Part shown: positions 8,743 through 15,607 of the stretch, piece by piece
How the letters are laid out: each line of letters starts with the position of its first letter
Position numbering within the stretch: the first letter of the stretch is position 1
Origin: DASVVT01 sp036386415
GTDB taxonomy: Bacteria; Acidobacteriota; Blastocatellia; Pyrinomonadales; Pyrinomonadaceae
Direction of reading: 5' to 3'
Assembly (NCBI GenBank): GCA_036386415.1
Contig: DASVVT010000008.1
Location: forward strand, 9,105-73,104
DNA: 64,000 nt
The notes under the pieces: model-generated
Told to the model about the DNA's origin: nothing
Databases searched by the model: none
Seen by the model: the letters and a program-made list of their open reading frames with translations, nothing else
Made by a program: the position numbers and the translations under genes

Positions 8743-9144
8743 ATGCCATACAAAGTCTTCATTAGTTCGGCGCGTAGAGATATTGATCTAGCCAGAGATT
8801 TGGCTCAGAGACTTGAAAAGGCTGGGGTGAATGTCCTACTGCCCGCTGTGAGCAGTGAGGCTGGAGATGACTTCGCCGCCAAAATCAATAGCGATCTGCG
8901 CAAAGCAGATGAGGTGATTGTGATTCTGACTCCCAATTCCCTGGATAGCAAATGGCTGCTTTTCGAAATGGGCGTTGCGACTTCTCTGGATAAACAGCTA
9001 ACGCCACTTGTCCAGGGAGTAGAGCCAAAGGAACTCCCGCCGATTATCAAACAAATGAAATATGTGAAATATGCTGACTTGGAACGCTATATCTCCAAAC
9101 TGAAACAGCGCATTAACGCCTTAGCCGAGTCCACACGATCGTAG
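8743..9144 (+). CDS. TIR-domain protein 2
   Basis: A 133-residue stand-alone TIR domain starting 15 bases after TIR protein 1, with a GCGGAG ribosome-binding site. The first strand is YKVFISSARRDIDLARDLA. The segment VIVILTPNSLDSKWLLFEMG contains the equivalent of the catalytic Glu. The two TIRs are related but clearly diverged, so this is an old duplication or a two-component arrangement. The gene ends 36-48 bases before deoC on the same strand. Whether they are co-transcribed is unknown. Confidence 0.82.
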   Translation: MPYKVFISSARRDIDLARDLAQRLEKAGVNVLLPAVSSEAGDDFAAKINSDLRKADEVIVILTPNSLDSKWLLFEMGVATSLDKQLTPLVQGVEPKELPPIIKQMKYVKYADLERYISKLKQRINALAESTRS

Positions 9145-9179
9145 GCCGCAGACCCCAATGCTATAAAGCTTGATTCGGA

Positions 9180-10088
9180 GTGTTTGTACCAGTGCGATAT
9201 TCAAACAACGGTGATCTCGACCGCCTCGTCGAGCAGATTACGGATGTCATCGTCTCGCGCTTGAATGGTGAGCGCGACGAGCAGGCGGCGCTGTGCGGCT
9301 GCGCGTCGGAATGTTTCAATCGCTGCCCGGAGCGTATGCACAGGGTTGTTGATGCTGGTGCGGCGCGCATCGGGATGGTGCTCGGAGAGGCGGCAAGGGC
9401 TTCGGATTGGGCGAGCCTCATTGATCACACGCTCTTGAAACCGGAGGCGACCGAGGACGACATCAAGCGACTGTGTGAAGAGGCAGCGCGTTTTCATTTC
9501 GCCACCGTGTGCGTTAACCCGACCTGGGTGCGCGCGGCCAGTTGTCACTTGCGTGGGACTAATGTTGCGGTCTGCACAGTCATCGGCTTCCCCTTAGGCG
9601 CAACGCTCGCAGACGTGAAGGCTTTTGAAACCCGACGAGCGATCTTCGACGGCGCGCGTGAAGTTGATATGGTCATCAACATCGGCGCGCTCAAGAGCGG
9701 CGACGATTGCGCCGTCGAGCAAGACATACGCGCCGTGGTCGAAGCGGCGCACGAATCGGGCATCGCGTGCAAGGTGATTATCGAAGCGGCGCTCTTGACG
9801 GATGAGGAGAAGGTGAGGGCGTGCCTGGCGGCCAAGCGTGCGGGCGCGGACTTCGTCAAGACTTCGACGGGATTCGCCAAGGGCGGCGCGACCGTGGCGG
9901 ACGTGGCCTTGATGCGCCGCACCGTCGGGCAGGAACTGGGCGTCAAGGCTGCGGGCGGCGTGCGCGGCCTTGAGGATGCGCGACGGATGGTCGAAGCAGG
10001 TGCAACACGCATCGGTGCAAGCGTCGGCGTCAAGATCGCGCAGGAAGCCGCGGGGATTAAATCGGGCGTCTCGACAGCCGCATACTAG
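9180..10088 (+). CDS. deoC: Deoxyribose-phosphate aldolase with microcompartment-like N-terminal extension
   Basis: A ~300-residue protein whose last ~225 residues are DERA, which cleaves deoxyribose-5-phosphate to acetaldehyde and glyceraldehyde-3-phosphate. Catalytic lysine motifs are DFVKTSTGF and VKAAGGVR, and LIDHTLLKPEAT is the N-terminal signature of the barrel. Before it lies an extension of ~75 residues. It contains an amphipathic helix (LDRLVEQITDVIVSRL) and a Cys-rich stretch (CGCASECFNRCPERM) that ordinary DeoC lacks. Together with the extended RpiB this recalls sugar-phosphate-utilising microcompartments, where DERA makes the toxic aldehyde inside a shell. GTG at 9192, 11 bases after GGAG, is an equally good start. 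Confidence 0.9.
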   Translation: MFVPVRYSNNGDLDRLVEQITDVIVSRLNGERDEQAALCGCASECFNRCPERMHRVVDAGAARIGMVLGEAARASDWASLIDHTLLKPEATEDDIKRLCEEAARFHFATVCVNPTWVRAASCHLRGTNVAVCTVIGFPLGATLADVKAFETRRAIFDGAREVDMVINIGALKSGDDCAVEQDIRAVVEAAHESGIACKVIIEAALLTDEEKVRACLAAKRAGADFVKTSTGFAKGGATVADVALMRRTVGQELGVKAAGGVRGLEDARRMVEAGATRIGASVGVKIAQEAAGIKSGVSTAAY

Positions 10089-10090
10089 AA

Positions 10091-10192
10091 GCCACAGATA
10101 CACGCAGATAAACACAGATATGAAGGAAAGTGCGAGAGCTTAAATGCTTTTCCTTCCTTTTCCATCCTTGTTTATCTGCCTGTATCTGTGGC
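10091..10192. repeat. Inverted-repeat element, CACAGATA family
   Basis: The outer arms gccacagatac (10091-10101) and gtatctgtggc (10182-10192) are perfect complements, with further pairing inward (gataaacacagata against tttatctg). It lies between deoC and glgC. A related copy is at 31933-32029. Confidence 0.65.
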
Positions 10193-10290
10193 TGATTCTC
10201 TTCTAACGCGCTGGTCTGTCTTGTAACTCTTAGCACTTTGCGTCTATGCTCAGGGCGTACAATCATCCCGCTGACAGGTGAATAGTGACG

Positions 10291-11586
10291 ATGGCATCGA
10301 AGCATAACGTGCTGGCTGTGATTCTGGGCGGCGGCGTGGGGACGCGCCTCTTTCCTTTGACGAAGGAGCGCTCAAAGCCTGCCGTGCCGCTCGGCGGCAA
10401 GTATCGTTTGGTGGACATCCCAATCTCCAACTGCATCAACTCGGATGTGATTCGCATCTTCGTCCTCACGCAGTACAACTCGGCTTCGCTGAACCGTCAC
10501 ATCGCGCGCACCTATCGCTTCTCGGCCTTCTCGGACGGGTTCGTGGAGATTCTGGCTGCCGAGCAGACGCCGGAGAGCCCGCAGTGGTTTCAGGGCACAG
10601 CCGATGCCGTCCGCCAGGTTCTGCCGCACATACGCGACTGGGGCATAGATACGCTGCTCATTCTCTCCGGCGATCATCTCTACCGCATGGACTACCGTCA
10701 ATTTCTGAATCGCCATTACGAGACGAATGCGGACGTGAGCGTCTCCGTGATCCCCTGCACGCCGGAGGCCGCAGAAGGCTTCGGGCTGCTCAAGACTGAC
10801 AAGGAGGGGCGCATCACGGAGTTCAGCGAAAAGCCGAAAGGCGAGGCCAAAGAGCCTATGAAGGTCGATACGACCGCCTTCGGCTTGAGCGAAGAGGAGG
10901 CGATCCGCCGTCCCTTTCTGGCTTCGATGGGAATCTACGTCTTCAAGTACGATCAGGTGGAGAAACTGCTCGCGCAAGACCCTTCATGGGTTGATTTCGG
11001 GCGCGAGGTGATTCCGGCGGCGATCCAGTCGTCAAACGTGCAGGGCTTCCTCTTCAACGGCTACTGGGAGGATATAGGAACTATCGACGCCTTCTACCAG
11101 GCGAACCTGGACATGACAGCGCCGATCCCGAAGTTCAATTTCTTCGACGCCGACGCGCCGATCTACACGCGCGCACGTTACCTTCCATCCTCGAAGCTGC
11201 ACAACTGCGAGATCAAGGATTCGCTCATCAGCGAAGGGTGCATCATCAACGGAGCGAAGCTCGTCCGCTCAAGCATCGGACTCCGTTGCCGCATCGACCA
11301 GGGCGCGCAGATCGAAGCCTCTATCATCATGGGCGCGGACTATTACCAGTCGATTGAAGAGATGCGCGAAGAGGTCAAGACGGGCGTCCCGCACATCGGC
11401 ATCGGCGAGAATACGATCATCCGCCGCGCCATCATAGACAAAAACGCACGCATCGGCGCAGGCGTGCGCCTCGTCAACGAAAGCGGCATCGAGCACGCAG
11501 ACGGCCCCGACGGCAGCTACCACATACGCGACCGCATCATCCTCGTCCCCAAGAACGCGACGGTCAAAGACGGAACGGTGGTTTGA
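10291..11586 (+). CDS. glgC: Glucose-1-phosphate adenylyltransferase
   Basis: A ~431-residue ADP-glucose pyrophosphorylase, the committed step of bacterial glycogen synthesis. The nucleotidyltransferase signature GGGVGTRLFPLTKERSKPAV is at the N-terminus. LVDIPISNCINS, the WFQGTADAVRQ segment and GDHLYRMDY follow, and a left-handed beta-helix with repeated isoleucine hexapeptides fills the C-terminal third. The wording is close to the plant/cyanobacterial type. ATG at 10291 is preferred because AGGTGA lies nine bases upstream. No other glg gene is present in the window. Confidence 0.95.
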   Translation: MASKHNVLAVILGGGVGTRLFPLTKERSKPAVPLGGKYRLVDIPISNCINSDVIRIFVLTQYNSASLNRHIARTYRFSAFSDGFVEILAAEQTPESPQWFQGTADAVRQVLPHIRDWGIDTLLILSGDHLYRMDYRQFLNRHYETNADVSVSVIPCTPEAAEGFGLLKTDKEGRITEFSEKPKGEAKEPMKVDTTAFGLSEEEAIRRPFLASMGIYVFKYDQVEKLLAQDPSWVDFGREVIPAAIQSSNVQGFLFNGYWEDIGTIDAFYQANLDMTAPIPKFNFFDADAPIYTRARYLPSSKLHNCEIKDSLISEGCIINGAKLVRSSIGLRCRIDQGAQIEASIIMGADYYQSIEEMREEVKTGVPHIGIGENTIIRRAIIDKNARIGAGVRLVNESGIEHADGPDGSYHIRDRIILVPKNATVKDGTVV

Positions 11587-11589
11587 AAA

Positions 11590-11689
11590 GCAGTAAGCAG
11601 TAAGCAGTAAGCAGTAAAAGCAGTTGCAGATTTGAGATTTCAAATTCTTGCGGCTTACTGCTCACTGCTTACTGCCTACTGGCTACTGT
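11590..11689. repeat. Inverted-repeat element, AGCAGTA family
   Basis: The left arm contains four tandem copies of agcagta (11590-11618). The right arm (11651-11689) is made of tactgc words. It lies between convergent glgC and a VWFA-related gene, and the right arm supplies the last seven or so codons of the latter. Confidence 0.65.
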
Positions 11690-12694
11690 CGTTGAGATAT
11701 AGCTGTCGCGGGCGTGCACGATGAGGTTGGGGCGGTTGACGGTTACTTTGAGCTGGCGGCGCTGGCCGTGTCGGGCTGCTGCCTTCGGATAGTAGCCGAT
11801 GCTGTACTGGCGTCGCAGCTCTTCGGCGATGAAGGCGAAGGCGCGTTGTAGATTCTGCGGCGTGTCTGCGCTGAAGTAGCGCGCGCCGGTCTTCTCGGCC
11901 ACGTCGTGCAGGTACTGGTTGCCCTGCTCCTTCATCTGGACGCGGCGGCTGTTGTTGATGAGCATCGAAGTCTCGTACTGGATCGGGTAGATCAGTACAT
12001 CCGACCCTTCGGCGTCTCGTATGTTGTTATCGTAAGCCTCGCGCTTGCCAGCGCTGTCGATTCCATCCGTAAAGAGAACGATGGCTTTACGCCCGTTAAT
12101 CGCGGCCAGACGCTGATTGATGGTGAAATCCACCGCGCGATAGAGAAACGTGCCCCGGCTCGGCTTGGCGCGGCGGATCGCTGCACGCAGTGCGTTGCGG
12201 TCGCTGGTGGGCTCTGCGAGCACCTCGACCTTCGAGTTGAAGGTCACGACCATGACACGGTCGTCCGGGCGCAGTTGATCCAGAAAACTAATCGCCGCGT
12301 TCTGTATATCTTCAAGGCGGAAGCGGGTCGAATCGCTGGTGTCTAAGAGCAGCGCGATGTTGAAAGCCGTGTCAACGGAAGCAAAATAAGCGATCTGCTG
12401 CTCGACGCCGTCCTCGTAGATGCGAAAATCCTGCTGGCGCAGATTCCCTACATAGTGCCCGCTGCGATCCGTGACGTTGACGGGAACGGTGACGAGCGTG
12501 GTGTTGACGCGTATGACATCGTCCTCGTCAACCTCTTCGGGCTCGCGGCTGCTGCCCGTTTGCGTCGGCGTTGGCTCAGGACGGGCTTCCGGCGCTTGTC
12601 CGACCTGGCGTGGGCGCGTCTGCTGCGCGCTCGACGTGGGTGCTAAAGCTATGGAAAGGGAGAGGAGCAGGAAAATAATCGCAGGTTTTCTCAT
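11669..12694 (-). CDS. VWFA-related secreted protein (Acidobacterial family), copy 1
   Basis: A 341-residue protein with a signal peptide (IIFLLLSLSIALAPTSSAQ), a Pro/Thr-rich segment and one von Willebrand factor A domain. The MIDAS motif LLLDTSDSTRF is intact and FTDGID follows at the usual distance. The layout (VNVTDRSGHYVGNLRQQDFRIYEDG, A domain, LRRQYSIGYYP) matches the Acidobacterial VWFA-related family (TIGR03436), whose function is unknown. A paralogue lies 770 bases upstream on the same strand (13464-14798). AGGAGC precedes the start. The very C-terminal residues are encoded by a repeat element. Confidence 0.88.
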   Translation of the reverse strand: MRKPAIIFLLLSLSIALAPTSSAQQTRPRQVGQAPEARPEPTPTQTGSSREPEEVDEDDVIRVNTTLVTVPVNVTDRSGHYVGNLRQQDFRIYEDGVEQQIAYFASVDTAFNIALLLDTSDSTRFRLEDIQNAAISFLDQLRPDDRVMVVTFNSKVEVLAEPTSDRNALRAAIRRAKPSRGTFLYRAVDFTINQRLAAINGRKAIVLFTDGIDSAGKREAYDNNIRDAEGSDVLIYPIQYETSMLINNSRRVQMKEQGNQYLHDVAEKTGARYFSADTPQNLQRAFAFIAEELRRQYSIGYYPKAAARHGQRRQLKVTVNRPNLIVHARDSYISTTVASRQ

Positions 12695-12844
12695 CCGTCA
12701 GCTCCTAGTAGGCCACAAATGTTGCGCCTCTCGAACGGTCGGGGCGCAAGGTTCGTTAGATGCACGGGGCTAAAATTAGATGCTCATCATGTTATTATCT
12801 ATGAGAATCCAGGGTCGGGGAAGTCTCTGCGTCCTCTGCGACTA

Positions 12845-12899
12845 CCCTCTGCGTACTTTGCGTTTAAAGAGGCGGTTTAAACGCAAAGTACGCAGAGGG
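12845..12899. repeat. Perfect 24-bp inverted repeat, AAACGCAAAG family
   Basis: The arm at 12845-12868 (ending actttgcgtttaaa) is perfectly complementary to 12876-12899 (starting tttaaacgcaaagt), with a seven-base loop gaggcgg. Further cgcaaag words continue to 12925, where they run into the ribosome-binding site of the next gene. Related elements are at 25835, 28171 and 57092. Confidence 0.8.
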
Positions 12900-12938
12900 A
12901 AAGCACGCAAAGGGCGCAAAGGGAAGGAGAGCCCGCAC

Positions 12939-13187
12939 GTGGCGAGAGGATGGGAGAGCAAAGCGGTCGCGGATCAGCAAGAGGAAGCGGACGAGCGCGC
13001 CTTCAGAACATCAGACACGGCGGAGATGTCGCCTGCCGAGCGCGCAAGACGTGAGCGGCTCGAATCCCTTAAGCTTTCGCGCACGCGCACGCTGGATCAG
13101 CTCGAACGTGCCAAACGCCCCGCTCACAGAGAGATGCTTAATCGTACGCTGCGCTCGCTCGAAGCCGAGATAGATGAGTTAAGCTAA
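12939..13187 (+). CDS. Small charged helical protein, unknown function
   Basis: An 82-residue protein from a GTG preceded by a strong AAGGAGA site eight bases upstream. The frame is open back to 12780, but those codons only translate the repeat element. It is very rich in Glu, Arg and Lys with heptad-like spacing in the C-terminal half (LESLKLSRTRTLDQLERAK, LRSLEAEIDEL), so a coiled coil is likely. No family recognised. It is divergent from the VWFA gene. Confidence 0.6.
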   Translation: MARGWESKAVADQQEEADERAFRTSDTAEMSPAERARRERLESLKLSRTRTLDQLERAKRPAHREMLNRTLRSLEAEIDELS

Positions 13188-13227
13188 GGCCGAATGGGCA
13201 CGCCCGCCGCGCATATACCTCGTTCAA

Positions 13228-13437
13228 TCATCCATCGCTGGCATCATCCTGCACGCCGGATAGCGGCTCAGCGCTCAAAACCGAATTCATGCCCGCGTTC
13301 TCTTCATCTGCGGTCGGCGCATCGGGTTCGTCCGCCTCGCCCTGACTCTCGGCGCGTGTGACATTCTCATCGGCGGCGCTGCCCAAATCTACGGCAGCGG
13401 TTTGTCCTTCGCTCGTCCTTTCGTCTCTGTCCTTCAT
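13228..13437 (-). CDS. Small acidic ORF, doubtful
   Basis: A 69-residue, Asp/Glu/Ala-rich, probably disordered protein starting 27 bases after the stop of the upstream VWFA gene. A GGGAG site lies ~14 bases before the ATG, rather far. No family recognised. It could be a real downstream cistron or chance coding in GC-rich DNA. Confidence 0.35.
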   Translation of the reverse strand: MKDRDERTSEGQTAAVDLGSAADENVTRAESQGEADEPDAPTADEENAGMNSVLSAEPLSGVQDDASDG

Positions 13438-13463
13438 CTCGCGTTTAAGCTCTCCCGCCGTTG

Positions 13464-14798
13464 TTAATGCGGCGTCATGTCTAAGATGCCGTTTCCGCCG
13501 CGTGTGTGCGCGAACTTCTTCTGGCGCAAGACCGGCCCTGTGCGTTGACCCTGTGCTGAAGAATTGCTGGCCGAAGGGTCTGAGATGTAGCTGTCGCGAG
13601 CACGCACGACCATGTTCGGCTGGTTCACCCTGACGGCGATCTGCCGACGCTGGCCTGCCTGCGCCGCTTTGCGCGGATAGTAGCCCAGGCTGTACTGGCG
13701 TCGCAGCTCTTCCGCGATCAGAGCAAACGACTGCGTCAGGTTGCTCATGCTGTCGGCTCGATAGGTGCGCGCGCCCGTCTTGCGCGCCAGATCACCGAGG
13801 TACTCGTCTGCGCGCTCGTAATCTTCGGGGCTTGAGCCGGGGACGCCTCCGCCTCCGCCACCACCGCCGCCACCGGGCATCGGGAAGGGAAGCGGGAAAG
13901 GCCACTGTAAGATAATAGGCGGCCTGCTTCTTCTGCGGGATGACGGCCAGGTTGAGCCCTGGGATGAGCCCCCCATATCATTGTAAGTATCGTACTGCAC
14001 CGGATAGATGAGCGCATCCAGCTCCTCCGCGTCGCGCACGTTGCTCGAATAGCTGGCGTTGCGGCTCGTCGTGTCCACGCCGTCCGTGAACAAGACGATT
14101 GCTTTGCGTCCCTCGATGCGATTGAAACGCTGGTTCATGATGAAATCAACTGCATCGTAAAGGCGCGTGCCCTGTCCCGGCTGCGCGTTGAGGATCGCGC
14201 GCTGAAGGGCAAAGCGGTTGTTCGTCGGCTCAGACAGAATATTTATCTCGTCGTCAAAGGAGACGACCATGACACGGTCGTCCGGGCGCAGTTGATTGAC
14301 GAAGGCGATGGCCGCGTTCTGTATTTCGTCAATGCGGAAGCGGGTCGAGCCGCTGGTGTCCAGCACGAGCGCGACGGTGAAAGGTTTTTCGACCGAAGCA
14401 AAATAAGCGATCTGCTGCTCGACGCCGTCCTCGTAGATATGAAAATCCTGCTGGCGCATGTTCGGGATGAACTTGCCGTTACGATCCATGACGGTGACGG
14501 GAATGGTGACGAGCGTCGTATCGACGCGGATGACATCGCCCGCGTCAACCTCTTCCGGGTCATTATTACTGCTGCTCGGCGCAGGCTGGTTCTGTGGCGT
14601 GCTCGGCTGACCGTCCGTCCTCGTCCGGCCACCCAGCACGGGCGGTCGCTCCGCTCTAGGGGTCGAAGGCTGCGGCGTTGTCGTGGGCTGCGTACGCGAC
14701 CCTTGCCCGACCCGGCGCGGTCGCGTCTGTGCGCTCAAGGGCTGTGCGGCGAGTACGAAAAGGGAGAGGAGCAGGGAAACGATGGCGATCTTTCTCAT
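13464..14798 (-). CDS. VWFA-related secreted protein (Acidobacterial family), copy 2
   Basis: A 444-residue paralogue of the protein at 11669-12694. It has a signal peptide (IVSLLLSLFVLAAQPLSAQ), a long Pro/Thr/Gln-rich linker and an A domain with intact MIDAS (LVLDTSGSTRF) and FTDGVD. It differs by an insertion carrying a run of about ten glycines (residues ~310-325). It ends with the shared LRRQYSLGYYPR segment and a short unrelated tail. ATG at 14798 has CAGGAGC upstream; a start at 14846 is less likely. Function unknown; export and metal-dependent ligand binding are inferred from the domain. Confidence 0.87.
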   Translation of the reverse strand: MRKIAIVSLLLSLFVLAAQPLSAQTRPRRVGQGSRTQPTTTPQPSTPRAERPPVLGGRTRTDGQPSTPQNQPAPSSSNNDPEEVDAGDVIRVDTTLVTIPVTVMDRNGKFIPNMRQQDFHIYEDGVEQQIAYFASVEKPFTVALVLDTSGSTRFRIDEIQNAAIAFVNQLRPDDRVMVVSFDDEINILSEPTNNRFALQRAILNAQPGQGTRLYDAVDFIMNQRFNRIEGRKAIVLFTDGVDTTSRNASYSSNVRDAEELDALIYPVQYDTYNDMGGSSQGSTWPSSRRRSRPPIILQWPFPLPFPMPGGGGGGGGGGVPGSSPEDYERADEYLGDLARKTGARTYRADSMSNLTQSFALIAEELRRQYSLGYYPRKAAQAGQRRQIAVRVNQPNMVVRARDSYISDPSASNSSAQGQRTGPVLRQKKFAHTRGGNGILDMTPH

Positions 14799-15078
14799 GG
14801 CCTGAAGCTCCTGTAGAAACCGGAAGCGCCGTTTTGCGCGGCGCAAGAGTTTTTGATGCGTGCAAATCGAAATGGATGCTTGCCTTCAGCGCATCGCCGA
14901 CAAAAGAGGAGAGATTCGGACGAGACTATTTAAAGATAGCTCTAAACAAAGCAAAAGTAAAAAGGTAAAAGCAGGAATTCAGACTAAGACAATTTATGTT
15001 CTATGCTTTGGGCGAGGAGGGCGTGATAATATTTACCCGTCACGCGACCATAAATTTTACGTGGAAGGGCGATCAGGT

Positions 15079-15504
15079 GTGACCAACGAAGAGGCAGAGA
15101 GGACGATGCAGTTCATCCTTGAGCATCAGGCTCAGATAACAGTTAATATTGAACGCATCACCGAAAAGGTCGAACAAGTTACTGCGAAGGTTGAAGAGAT
15201 CACCGAGAAGGAAGATCGGGTGACTGAGAAGGTTGATAAGTTGACGGATGCTCAATTGAAATATGAGGAGCGCACCGGAAGGCTCGAAGAGTCGTTTCTC
15301 ATCCTTGTCAAACTCGCGCGAAGTACGGACGAGCGGACGGACGGATTCAGCGAGAAGATGAATAAATTCGATGATCAGATGAATGAGTTTGGCGATAAGA
15401 TGAACATGCTTGTCGATGCTCAAATTCGCAGTGACAAGAATATCAAGAACCTCATGACGGTGGTTGAGCGCCATGATAGTGAAGGTCGCAACGGGAAGAC
15501 CTAA
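15079..15504 (+). CDS. Coiled-coil protein, unknown function
   Basis: A 141-residue protein from a GTG with a strong GGAAGGG site nine bases upstream. The frame opens at 14860, but the extra part has no protein-like features. The whole chain is predicted helix. It has repeated seven-residue units such as ITEKVEQ, VTAKVEE, VTEKVDK and later MNKFDDQ, MNEFGDK. No domain recognised. Similar heptad-rich proteins are common in Acidobacteriota and cyanobacteria and have no assigned job. Confidence 0.65.
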   Translation: MTNEEAERTMQFILEHQAQITVNIERITEKVEQVTAKVEEITEKEDRVTEKVDKLTDAQLKYEERTGRLEESFLILVKLARSTDERTDGFSEKMNKFDDQMNEFGDKMNMLVDAQIRSDKNIKNLMTVVERHDSEGRNGKT

Positions 15505-15607
15505 CAGGTCGCCTTGGATGTATGCCTGCTACGCCGCCTAAGCTTCAGCCGACATCTTCTTCCGCTGGCGGCGGAAACCTTGATCGCCATCAACGCCGCT
15601 GCCGCTT

